Positions 54,601-64,000 of a DNA stretch of 64,000 bases are shown here, in pieces. The first letter of the stretch is position 1. Every line of letters starts with the position of its first letter. Location: the NCBI GenBank assembly GCA_015179125.1, contig WHVA01000056.1:248001-312000 (forward strand), read 5' to 3'. The translations under genes were made by a program, and so were the position numbers. Under the pieces are notes generated by a model. That model did not search any database. It saw nothing but the letters and a program-made list of their open reading frames with translations, and had not been told where the DNA came from. The stretch is from Gautieria morchelliformis (Eukaryota > Basidiomycota > Agaricomycetes > Gomphales > Gomphaceae).

Positions 54601-55473
54601 CTTCTGGCGTGAACTCCAGCGACTCATGGGGACTAAGCTCCTCATGTCAACTGCCTTCCATCCACAAACGGATGGAGCAACCGAGCGGGCAAACCGCTCG
54701 ATCGGCCAGATATTGCGCGCGGTCGTCAGAGACGATCAGAAGGATTGGGCAGTGAAATGCCCAATGGTTGAGGTCGCCCTCAACAGCAACGTCAGTGCGA
54801 CCACAGGGTTCGCACCTTTCGAGCTGATCCACGGCTATATGCCGCGGATAGACCTCCCCATAGCCGCGGACACCCCGTTCAAGGGGGTGGCCCGGTTCGC
54901 ACATCAGGCAAAATGGAACCTGATGGCGGCACACGATGCAATCATAGAGCATCGAGTGACGCAAACGTTTCACGCAAATAAGAAACGTATGGCGAGCGAC
55001 AGGTACGCGCCAACGACCGCGTCTACCTTTCGACACAAAACCTAACTCTCCCGAAAGGAAGAGCCAGAAAACTAGTCCCGCGGTACATCGGACCGTACCG
55101 CGTCGTCGAGGCTCACAACGACGCCTCGACGGTGACCCTTGATCTTCCCGACGAACTGAAAAGCCGTCGCATTTCACCGGTCTTCCATTCCAGCCTCGTA
55201 CGGCGATACGAGGCTAACAACGACGAATTGTTCCCTCGTCGTGAGGCCAAGTCATTTTATGACTTCGGAGCAAATGACGACGAGGAGTGGCTCGTCGACG
55301 AGATTATCGCACATCGATGGATAAACTCGACGGACCTGGAATTCCAGGTCCGTTGGACCCTAGGTGACGTGACATGGGAACCCATGTCGTCCTGCAAGGA
55401 CCTTGAAGCCCTGGATAGCTACCTAGAGCTTCGGGGGGTGGGCAAGCCACGCGACCTCCCCAGACGCCGCTAG
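51660..55473 (+). pseudogene. Element C Pol, frame-broken
   Basis: Parts are readable in alternating frames: a protease-like site LLDSSSQGVLLSPEF (D-S-S where D-S/T-G is expected), RT with LDMSEAYEQIRIHPDHV and FVHVYMDDIFIFS, RNase H with FTLVTDHKGLEYFETQ, integrase pieces (AHQIVGHYGHLKTSNYV, IGIDFMGPLPNP, SIVSDRDSKFTSIFW, HPQTDGATERANRSIGQIL) and a chromodomain-like end (VDEIIAHRWINSTDLEFQVR followed by TWEPMSS). At least five frame changes occur. The element cannot make a full Pol without correction. Confidence 0.85.
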
Positions 55474-55596
55474 ACGCGTCTGTCACGTGCAGACCACGTG
55501 ACGCGCCGGCCACGGCGCGGTTAAATTTTCACCTCGGATCTTTCCGAGGGCGCATCGCTTCTTGGAAGCAACCACCACCATCATCTACCCACGAAG

Positions 55597-57576
55597 ATGA
55601 TGCCCCCCAAAGATGGGATGGACGTTGACCCGTCAACGTCCACAACGCGAACAACGGCCCCGAGACAAGGGGCCGCAGACATTCTCCGTGCTCCGATAGA
55701 CCAGGAGCACTGGACGATCGTGGGATGGGAGGACGCCCTCGCCATCGTCCACCCGGACGATTGCGCAACATGCGCGGACTACGCCGTGCACCTTAGGGCC
55801 GCGACCGGCACCCGCAAGGTCAAGTTGCGGGATGAAGACATCGGCGACGCCGTCGATGCAGCTTGGGGATGGCTCCCAAGGGGCATCGCGGTGACGCGAG
55901 AAGAGCCCCTCCGGGACGTCCACGACCTCAAAAAAGAGGTCAAGGAGCTAGAACGCGCGGTCGAGGACCGCGACGACGCGCTCGTAACCGAGCGCGCCAG
56001 GATCAAGGAACTGGAGCAGCAGCTGAGTGCAGCCCAGCTCCAGGTTACCCTGGTCCACGCTGCCTCAAAAAGGCCGCGACATGACCCGGCCACAGACCCA
56101 GTGGCCGGGCCATCTTCACCTCGCGCGACGGCGCCGTTGCCGGCGCGCGCAACATCGGGGCTCGCGTCCCGATTGTCGGCGCCGACCGACCACGACAACA
56201 ACGGAAGGGCAGAGCGCACCTTCCGACTCTGCGTACGGCGTCCAGATGGATGGGAGTCCGACTCGTCCGTCTGGAAGACGTACGACCCCGAACGGCACAG
56301 CGGCTGGCAGAGCAGCCAAAGAAAAAGCGCAAGAAATTGCGCGGCTCCCTCCACACCGTCAATGGGCTAGCCATTGCGAAGGAAAGCGCAATCAGCGCTT
56401 ACCTAGCGGCGTCATCGTCGCACACCATCAACGACCCCGCCCTTCAGCGGCGGGTAGCACAGGTCGAGGCCCAGTACATCGGGCCTGGCGTGGCCCTACC
56501 TCCGCCGGCGGGGACAGTTGAGTCGGTTCATCCTCCCTACCGGGGGAGGGAAGGCTCATCCCACTCGGAGATCCACCGATCTCCGAGACGGGCCTCCTAC
56601 CACGACCGGTAGGAAAGGCCCAACAACGTCGTACCCAATGGTACGACGTCTGCCCGCTCGACGAACCCCGCTTCGTCGAACTCATAGCGCGGGCAAAAGA
56701 AACGCCGCAGATCGCGTACGCGCGAGATGATCGGCGTATTCAAACGCATCGAGCGCGAACAACGCGCTCGCAATCCCAAAAGGGATTGTCTCGTGATAGC
56801 GGGCGGTACCCCGCACGACATCGCGGCCATTCTAAAGGGTTGGATACACAACCCTGAAGGAATCCCCTCCGCCATCCGTGACAACGCGGATGGCACCTTC
56901 AACCTAGACGACATGGACGTCTGGATGTGGTTGAAGGCCCTTGCACCCCGGGTCAAAGGGGTCGCATCACCGCTCAGGGCGAGGCTACTCGACCTCTTCG
57001 GCTCGACGGACCAATGGTCGAGCCTCGTCGACGCCAGGGAAGTGCTGACGCCTCAGAGCACCACCCTGCGGCTCTCCATCACGGGCCCATTCCCTGTGGA
57101 GGGCGAGCCGGCCCCGACATCCCACTCGCGGAGATCGCGAGATGGTTGGCCCGCTACGGGGAGTCACTCGCGAGCGAGCGGCGCGCATTGAACATTACGT
57201 TCAGCGCAGCATCACCGGCGCGGCATTCAGCGCCGCCGCCCGTGAGGGCCAACAAAAGGTCATCGAGACCAGCCACGTGAGGGCCGCAGTGCCGCGACCC
57301 CTCACTCACGCTCAGCTCGACCAAGAGCTGGCGCGCTTCCGGCCCCCTCGTCAAACGGAGGACCCGGCCGTTGAGGCCATGCTCCGCGAGGACGCGGGCC
57401 CCAGCGCCCAAGCGGAGACCGCCGCTAGTGGTGAGGCCTACCAGCCTCACCCGATCACCACCGATGACGCGGAGGTGCCCCCGGAGGAGTCACGTGCTCC
57501 TCCTGCCCCGTACGACGACGACATCATCGTATCGGCCACTCTAGAGGACTCCCTCATGGACGACCTCTATGAGTAG
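55597..57576 (+). pseudogene. ORF3 of Ty3 element C (extra ORF between pol and 3' LTR)
   Basis: About 660 codons are open in at least four frames (55597-56370, 56250-56612, 56727-57191, 57142-57576). The N-terminus reads MMPPKDGMDVDPSTSTTRTT, then a W-T-I-V-G-W and H-x-D-x-C-x-x-C segment and a coiled coil (LKKEVKELERAVEDRDDALV). Later blocks are PDGWESDSSVWKTYD, AYLAASSSHTINDPAL with AQYIGPG, and GTPHDIAAILKGWIHNPEG with DMDVWMWLKALAP and SPLRARLLDLFG. All recur in element A in the same order. The position is where retroviruses carry env, but I see no signal peptide or membrane helix. The family and role are unknown to me. Confidence 0.65.
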
Positions 57577-57612
57577 GAGTTAACCCCTATAGTTGTCTAT
57601 AGAGGGGGAGGG

Positions 57613-58398
57613 TGTAAATAACCCATGTATCTACATGTACATTAGTTATTACATAATCCCAGTGGGCCCCTTAGGGACCCACTGTATAGTTTATGCGTGG
57701 GAACCGGCTAGCGGTCCCCATCGCATCTTACTCTTACCTGTCACTACGTAGCATTCAGAATACCACTCATTGGTCAAGTTCTGCAGTGCCCTTGGGGGAT
57801 GTTTATAACTGTCATATATATGTATATATAGCTTAGCTCATCTATATTTCATAAAATATATCACAATTGAGGCAGTTGCCAGCACCTGTAAGGCATGCTT
57901 AATCCTAGCCCTAAAGTTCTTTCTCACAGTCTGCTGCTCCCCCAGGAAAGGTTGTATACCCTATTGTCTAAACATCAATAGTTGCATATCTTTGTACAAT
58001 ACATGCATATTATTTTAAACATACCTTCTAATCAGATCTATCAACCATATATAATAATATAGTACAGGTATGTCCATACTTGCCTCTACATTCTATCATC
58101 ATACATCTAAAAATTTGGCTATATATGTTTAACATATAGTCATCCACATCCTCTCTGAAATTGCTCTGTTATCTGAATACACACCATGCTTTAGCACATA
58201 CAACCATATTTTTAAAATATCAGAACATTCAAAAAATTTAGGATATCCACAATATACAAGTTGCTCAAAATGATGGACTATGAATTTGGTTAGGGTTGAT
58301 ATTTTAAAAGATATCTAATATATCCTAGAAGAATGTACATTGTTGTCATGTGAACATCCTCCCTTGTGATACAAGGTCCTAAGATCAATATCTTTACA
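57613..58398 (+). repeat. 3' LTR of element C, split by an insert
   Basis: LTR sequence runs from 57613 to about 57794, is interrupted, and resumes with TTGTGATACAAGGTCC at about 58363 to end at 58398. Confidence 0.9.
57795..58362. mobile_element. AT-rich MITE-like insert in the 3' LTR of element C
   Basis: The insert begins GGGGATGTTTATAACTG and ends TGTGAACATCCTCC, so its termini are inverted copies (GGGGATGTT against AACATCCTC). The LTR bases CTTG appear on both sides and would be a four-base duplication. The inside is very A/T-rich without coding capacity. The exact ends can shift by one or two bases because of the G and C runs. Confidence 0.75.
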
Positions 58399-60231
58399 GT
58401 GTCCTTGCTCCAGTGCAAATTATATATAGATTGTAGCAGTGCTGCTAGTGATCAGGGTTAGGCGGCCTGGTGAGGGTGGCTGGTGGTGAGGCACACTCTA
58501 ACCGATGTGATCAATCTGTATTCGGCTAGATCCAAATTGCCCAGTAATATGGATCCGCCTGTGGTCCCGATCCACTGATCGGCGCTCAAAGGCGCCAGTC
58601 ACCTGGGCTCACTCAGAATCAGAACATCTCAATTGGGGCATCGTTAGTCATCGGCACCTACCGGTTTTAATTCAGCCACCGAATGCGGTGGCCAAGAACC
58701 GCCTGTTCTGGCTAGTTACTGTAAGTAGTGGTCAATTACAACAGCCCAGTGAATTATGCACGTTCAGAGGCTGGGCTCCGAGCCATTTCTCATGGTTTCC
58801 TTGCGCACGGGTCGCCAGAGCCCAGATGACAAGCTTCATGTTCAAGTCGGGCGGGGTGTCGAACAAGCAGGCCCCCATTTGGGCACTGGCAGAACTGTCA
58901 CTAATGTCACCTTTTGTTTTAGAAAACGCAAATAGGTTGGAATTAATGAGGGGTCCCCACCCCCTTCCTACACTTTTGGTTTGAACATTAGGGCATTTCA
59001 CGAAGGTGAATTCGACATGAAATCGGTACTGAAATCGGTCCTGCACTCCGCCGTGAACTCGCAGAGTTCGTGAATTCCACAACTTTGCAAAAGCAGCTTC
59101 GACCCTCCTTTCGCAGCAAACTCGCTCGCGCACTCGTCCGTGAACTCGCTCCCCAACTCGGTCCCAAGCATGCGGCACATACAGCTGACGTCCAATATGG
59201 AAATTGATTAGTACTAGACCATTTTCTTTGCTTTCCTTTTCTTTATATCCTTTTCTTTTGCGCGGTACACCGCAGTGCTGTGTGCAGCCTTTGCAAGTAA
59301 GTACCTTGTCTCTTCCTCTTGATCAAGATCATATGAGGTGACAGGGAAGTTGAGTACAAGAGAGGAGAGATGAGATGCTGGAGATGCTGGAGATGGTATG
59401 GTAGAGATAGATAACATATATATCCTCCTCTCTGAGCCATCTGCCACCCTCTGAGCCATCCGGTTCACACAAATGTCCCAACCACCTCATCTTAATTCAT
59501 CAGGCTGACGACGGATGTCCCAAAACATCGGTGGGAGCATTGGGCATGTAATTACTAAATGTAACATTACAGCTACAACATGCCATTCTGCCGTTGGTAT
59601 GCCGCGCAAGCCGGCCTTGCTGGTAAATTTCACAGATATGGAGAGGGGTTTCACGAAGGACACAAATTTGAAGTGAATTCGGTCATGAAATCGTGTCCGA
59701 ACTCCCGAGTTCACATTCGAATTCACACCGATTTCGTGACCGAATTCACGTCGAATTCGCCTTCGTGATTCGTGAAACGCCCTATTCTGCCACAGCGGAC
59801 TTACAAAATGCTTCCATTCATCGGCTAGCACTCAGCTCGATGTTCCGCAACATTTAGGACATGGAATCTAGGAATTAAAGTCTCCACCCCCTTCCTAGAC
59901 ATTTGGTTTAGAACATTTTGCCACAGCGAACTTACAAAACGCTTCCCTGTCTTCTGCTAGCACTCCGCTCGCAGATCTCAGCCTCCGAATTCTGCTTATA
60001 TTTCGTGCCGACTCACCTGATCTTTCTGGGTCACCGCGCACCCACAAGCTGGCTTACGTGCGCGAGGTCATTGCGCCACGCATAGCCACATGGCCTCGGC
60101 ACAATAACAGCGCTCCAATTTCGGGCCACCCGAACAGTCCTTAAAATGCAACGCAACGAAAGCTTCGATGGGGAAGCCCAAGGCTGCCCTCTTCCAACCT
60201 TTACCCCCACCCGACTCCTCAGTCATCAAAC
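58399..60231. repeat. Dispersed-repeat region upstream of the lactonase gene
   Basis: 58404-58720 is the right half of the dispersed repeat interrupted by element C (compare 62595-62720: CTGCTAGTGATCAGGGTTAGGCGGCCTGG). 58640-58830 is present in inverted form at 63240-63425. 58991-59782 is a TIR element listed separately. The block CCCACCCCCTTCCTA(C/G)AC(A/T)TTTGGTTT occurs at about 58958 and 59887, a tandem duplication of its flanks. No gene was found up to the lactonase ATG. Confidence 0.6.
58991..59782. mobile_element. 792-bp TIR element with TA duplication
   Basis: The left end GGGCATTTCACGAAGGTGAATTCGAC and the right end, read in reverse complement, GGGCGTTTCACGAATCACGA followed by AGGCGAATTCGAC, are alike. 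TA flanks both sides (58989-58990 and 59783-59784). The nearby paralogue at about 59914 lacks the element. The right 140 bp (from about 59645) is itself a palindrome with TTTCACGAAGGACAC and its mate. No transposase is encoded, so it would be non-autonomous. Confidence 0.65.
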
Positions 60232-61948
60232 ATGGCGCGGTACTTGTCTATTCTTGGTTTATCTGGAGCCCTTGTTGCGCTGCTGGTGTCGTCTCAAGCC
60301 GTGCATGCTTCAACAGCAGCCACAAATGCCGTTCCGCCTCAAACAGTGGTACGTGCACCTATCAGATTTGATTCATAAATTTTCCTTGCAGTAAATGAAC
60401 CGCTGTGTTGCCAGTTGATCGATGTCCCAGGGCTTGCTGTTCTTGGAGCTAATGGAAATTTTCGGGATGACACTCCATGGAACCCCACAAATACTACTCC
60501 GCCGGTTTTCCAAGTCTGGGATTCCAGTTTCCTGGATATTCTGGGGTCAAATCCCTCGGTGCGCCTTATTTCAGGGCGTGATGATTTCGCCTTTGCACAC
60601 GAGGTATGCCTACGTCGATTTCTGGCGTTTGGACCTATCTTCTAAACCCCGTAATGTTAGGCTCCAATCTGGATCCCTGCAACAAATGAAGTGTTCTTTG
60701 CTGGCAATGATGGAGTATGTTATTCGCTCAGTTTACATTAGGAGCAGAATTCAAATTGACATTTCGGTCGTTAGGGCCCCTTAGGAATGAGCAGTTTGAC
60801 CCGCAACAATCAAGTCTTCAAGATCAGCCTGAAAGACGTCTACGGGACCGGACCACAGAATATTACATTTACCAAGGTAACCCATCTTGGACTGTAAGCT
60901 GAGACCCCTTGATCAATTATACTACCCACTTAGGTGCATATTACCCCGGAACTTCAGATGGTTAACGGTGGAACACCGTTCGGGGGCAACCTGTTATTCA
61001 TTAGTTCTGGGCGAGGGAGCTCCCCTCCCGGTATATCTCTCGTCAATCCTAATCCTCCTTATAACTCCACTACAATCCTGGACAATATACATGGTCGTCA
61101 GTTCAATTCCCTCAATGATGCGAAGATTCACCCGAAAAGCGGTGCCATATTTTTCACTGATGTCGAGTAAGCCTGCAGCTCTGGTTTGCGTCTAAACTGA
61201 CCCATGGGAGGTAGTTACGGCTTCATCAACGATTTTAGGCCGCCACCGCTTGTACGTGTATTACAAATACTGGAGCTCTGGGAGAATTTTATTTTATTTT
61301 GCAGCTTCCTAATCAAGCATACCGTTTTGACCCCAAGACGAGTCAACTACGAGTCGTCGCCGATGGTTTTGACAAGTGCAATGGGATTGCATTCTCTCCG
61401 GATGGAAGTGTGGCATATATGTGAGTATCTGACCGACTGATTTCCGTGTCCCATATTGATCTGCTGATCTGCGAGTTAGAGTAGATTCGGGGGCAAGTGT
61501 AAAAGGAGGCTACAACTCTACAGAAGCTGCCACACTGTAAGATGTTAGTATATGTTTTCTAGTTCAGGAGCTGATCTTTCACTTAGATATGCTTTTGATG
61601 TGGATGAGAAGACACAAGTGTTCACCAATCGTCGAGTGCTCGCATGGGTAGACACTGGTGTACCGGACGGGGTTCAAGTGGACAGCAACGGCAACGTATA
61701 TGCTTCATGTGGCGATGGCGTTCAGGTCTGTTTATTTCTTTGTTGGGGAGCTGTGTCAGTCGCTACAATGTCAATCCACGAGACAGGTGTTCAGCCCCTC
61801 CGGGGCTCTTCTGGGAAAGATATTCCTCGGCTCAACTTCAGCTAATCACGTTTTTGCTGGGCCAGGACGTTTGGTTATCCTCGCAGAGACAAAGATATTC
61901 TTGGTTGAATTTGCGGCATCTCCCTCCATAATTGACTTAGCGCCGTGA
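60232..61948 (+). CDS. Secreted SMP-30/gluconolactonase-like (lactonohydrolase) protein, 10 exons
   Basis: The 401-residue product joins 60232-60348, 60415-60603, 60661-60714, 60775-60876, 60934-61166, 61215-61251, 61305-61420, 61480-61536, 61587-61725 and 61787-61948. It has a signal peptide (LSILGLSGALVALLVSSQAV). Beta-propeller blocks of the SMP-30/lactonase fold follow: WIPATNEVFFAGNDG, SLNDAKIHPKSGAIFFTD, FDKCNGIAFSPDGSVAYIVD and VDTGVPDGVQVDSNGNVYAS. Acidic and asparagine residues in these blocks (N of CNGIAFSPDG, D of PDGVQVD) normally hold the calcium ion. The closest remembered relatives are fungal extracellular lactonohydrolases that open aldonate or pantoyl lactones; the substrate here is not determined. 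Flanked on both sides by dispersed repeats, but the gene itself is intact. Confidence 0.88.
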
Positions 61949-64000
61949 AATGGCGATTCTAAGTTTCAATTATTGGTCATCCAGGCAGGCAGGTTGAACC
62001 GGACAGTCACTTCTGATTCTTATGGCTGGCCTTTATTATCGGACAACGACCCCTTCCCTAGTAGTCACACTACACCTGATGTCAATCTCAGTAGCTAGAA
62101 TTGATCGATGAAGAACGGTAAGGGAAACGATAAGAGCACAGTACCGTAAATCCACGATCACTTCTCTAGTAAACCAATCCTTGACTCTCCACGAACAACG
62201 CTGAAGTATTGCTCCGACAATATGTGCGGTCACAGTTGCAGGAAAACCTCTTCCGTTTGCGCTGTCCATTATATACTTGGCTCAGGATGGGCGAGGCTGA
62301 TAGGGCATAAGCATAAGACAAGTACAGGCGCCCCAGATGGGATAAAATATTTTATATATAATGTAGGATATATTTTATGTGCATGATTAAATGCGATAGT
62401 GTTGGATGTCGTCGTGAGCAGTAAGGATCCAAGGCTTGCAGAAATATATGTAATGTCAGTGCCAGTAGTTGACTTGTAAAATCTGGAGACATGGGGAGAG
62501 ATCTAATCAGGCATGCCCACTATTCCAATAATGGCATTAACCGTAATATGGCAGCTGAATATTATGAATGGGCGACCTGTCCGAACGTTGGTGTATTCTC
62601 GCTCCAGTGCGGGGCGGAAAGGAAACTGAAGATACAGATTATATATAGATCGTAGCGGTGCTGCTAGTGATCAGGGTTAGGCGGCCTGGTGAGGGTGGCC
62701 GGGGGTGGGGCTCACTCTAATTTCCCGCCTCCCTGATGAAAGCAGCGATCAGTTGATTGTTTACTATTTGGCTAGATCCAGATGGAATCGCCCAGTAATA
62801 CACACCTACCTGGTCCTCCCAATCCCCAGTACTGATCGGCGCTGAAATACGCCGGGTGGGCCCCTTCACTGTCGACTCGGAGCGACATCGAAATGGGAGC
62901 GGATGGTTGTACCACTGGCACATGGTATCTCCATGGTACCGGGTGGCAAGGACATAACCCTTGGGTATACCATCGTCACAATGTCAGGTATGCCGTTTCA
63001 GCACTTATTGCGATGACATATATTATAATATCAGTACAATCGTTTATGATATTTGCGAGATTTTTCTGATGTCAGAAGCGCTTCAGGCTCCTTTGAAGGA
63101 GACTAAGGTATACTTATAATTGTTTATTGTATGATGCACTGGCGCAGCTGCAGGGTTCCGAACACCTCTTTCACAGGGACCAGGGTTGAAGAGACTCCGT
63201 GCGGTCCTGGTCCACCAGCTTCCGAGTTGAACGTCGATCGTCTGGGCTCTGACAACCCGTGCGCAAGGTAGCCATGAGAAATAACTCGGAGCCCAGCCTC
63301 CGAGTCTGAGCGCATAAGTAATTCACTGGATTGTTGTAACCGACCAGTACAGTAACTAGCCAGAACAGGTAGTTGTTACCACTATCAACTGAACCGGTAG
63401 GTGCCGATGACAACAGTAACGATGCCGAGATCATAGATGACGATTACAGTCTGAGGGTACAATAATACAGTAATGTCGGAGGATGGCACAGACAGTCGCG
63501 CAGGCCTTAAGTATACACTAGTGCTTCGCCAGAACACCCAAAGTTGGAGTATGGCGAATAGCGAATAGCAGTAGATGACCGTAATACCCAAGGGGGTGCA
63601 TGGAGCTGTTAAGGTTACAGAAAAGGTTCGACTCAAGACTGAGTCCAGACATTACGCAGGGGGTCACAGTCACGATCGACATGCCAGCTGATAACACACA
63701 TGGGGAGACATCGCGTAAGAGTTTCTTCAATGTCTTCGTGACAGCGCCGGAATACAGCAGTGCCATGGCATCGACGTGACAGATCCCAAATACGGCAGTG
63801 CCATGAGGCTGCGCGCCTTTTTTCGCCTACTACCCACTTCGAACGCTGCGAACGATGACGAACGGTAAGGGAAACGATAAGAGCACAGTACGGTAAGTCC
63901 ACGATCATTTCTATAGTAAGCCTTGACTCTCAACCCTGAAGTATTGCTCCGACAATAAGCGGGGTCCGAGTTGCAGGAAAGCCTCTTCCGTTTGCGCTGT
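61949..64000. repeat. Dispersed repeats at the right edge of the window
   Basis: 62105-62265 (AACGGTAAGGGAAACGATAAG.. to ..CTCTTCCGTTTGCGCTGT) recurs at 63853-64000 and runs off the window. 62278-62720 is an uninterrupted relative of the element C target site. 63240-63425 is an inverted relative of 58640-58830. No gene was found. Confidence 0.6.

Larger units (their letters stand above)
48644..58398 (+). mobile_element. Ty3 element C, complete with TSD GTGTC but mutated pol
   Basis: The 5' LTR (48644-48857) and 3' LTR (57613-58398 including a MITE-like insert) begin TGTAAATAACCC and end TCTTTACA. The flanking five bases GTGTC at 48639-48643 and 58399-58403 match perfectly. A purine tract AGAGGGGGAGGG (57601-57612) directly precedes the 3' LTR. 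Order inside: an upstream ORF, gag, broken pol (protease, RT, RNase H, integrase, chromodomain-like) and an extra ORF3. LTRs differ at about four of 214 sites. Confidence 0.93.

Noticed and set aside
55597-57576. ORF3 of element C as an envelope gene
   Set aside because: No signal peptide, no transmembrane helix and no cleavage or fusion features; only the position is env-like.
1-64000. tRNA and rRNA genes
   Set aside because: No cloverleaf with convincing A and B boxes and no rRNA-like conserved stretch was recognised by eye; a covariance-model scan would be needed to exclude tRNAs.

Overview
The window looks like nuclear DNA of a mushroom-forming basidiomycete (Agaricomycetes). Its genes are cut by many GT..AG introns of about 47-82 bp, some exons are only 9-15 nt long, and several families are ones known from these fungi (DUF6593, DUF6533, TPR-CHAT, a short Tnp2-type transposase relic, chromodomain Ty3 elements, a Tad1-like LINE). 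I could not identify the species. Gene models were assembled by hand from splice signals, reading frame and remembered family motifs. No search was run.

Region 1 (1-3029) is gene-free as far as I can read it. Region 2 (3030-19910) is a compact single-copy gene block: a DUF6593 protein (-), a glycolipid transfer protein (-), the RAI1/DXO decapping nuclease (-) divergent from the NF-YC/HAP5 CCAAT-binding subunit (+), a decayed mobile-element patch (10.0-11.5 kb), an acetamidase/formamidase (+), an ER DnaJ co-chaperone of the DNAJC3/P58IPK type (-) divergent from an O6-alkylguanine-DNA alkyltransferase (+), the glutaminase subunit of pyridoxal-phosphate synthase (-), and a multi-pass DUF6533 membrane protein (-). 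Region 3 (19.9-31.3 kb) holds a 13-exon O-methyltransferase, a 5'-truncated dehydrogenase relic, and a large TPR-CHAT protein with 16 tandem repeats, 14 of them spaced exactly 135 bp apart.

Region 4 (31.5-58.4 kb) is a nested retrotransposon cluster. It contains a 5'-truncated Ty3 element A (-), a nearly intact Ty3 chromovirus B (-, 468-bp LTRs), a Tad1-like LINE (-) broken by three separate insertions, and a complete but mutated Ty3 element C (+, 214-bp LTRs, target duplication GTGTC) whose 3' LTR carries a MITE-like insert. Elements A and C share an extra conserved ORF between pol and the 3' LTR. I regard that ORF as the most novel item in the window. Region 5 (58.4-64 kb) consists of dispersed repeats, including an apparent pre-insertion copy of the element C target, around one secreted SMP-30/lactonase-type gene with 10 exons.

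The single-copy genes look intact and cover housekeeping work: mRNA decapping surveillance, CCAAT transcription, lipid transfer, ER folding, DNA alkyl repair and vitamin B6 synthesis. The 3' half is dominated by transposon activity.
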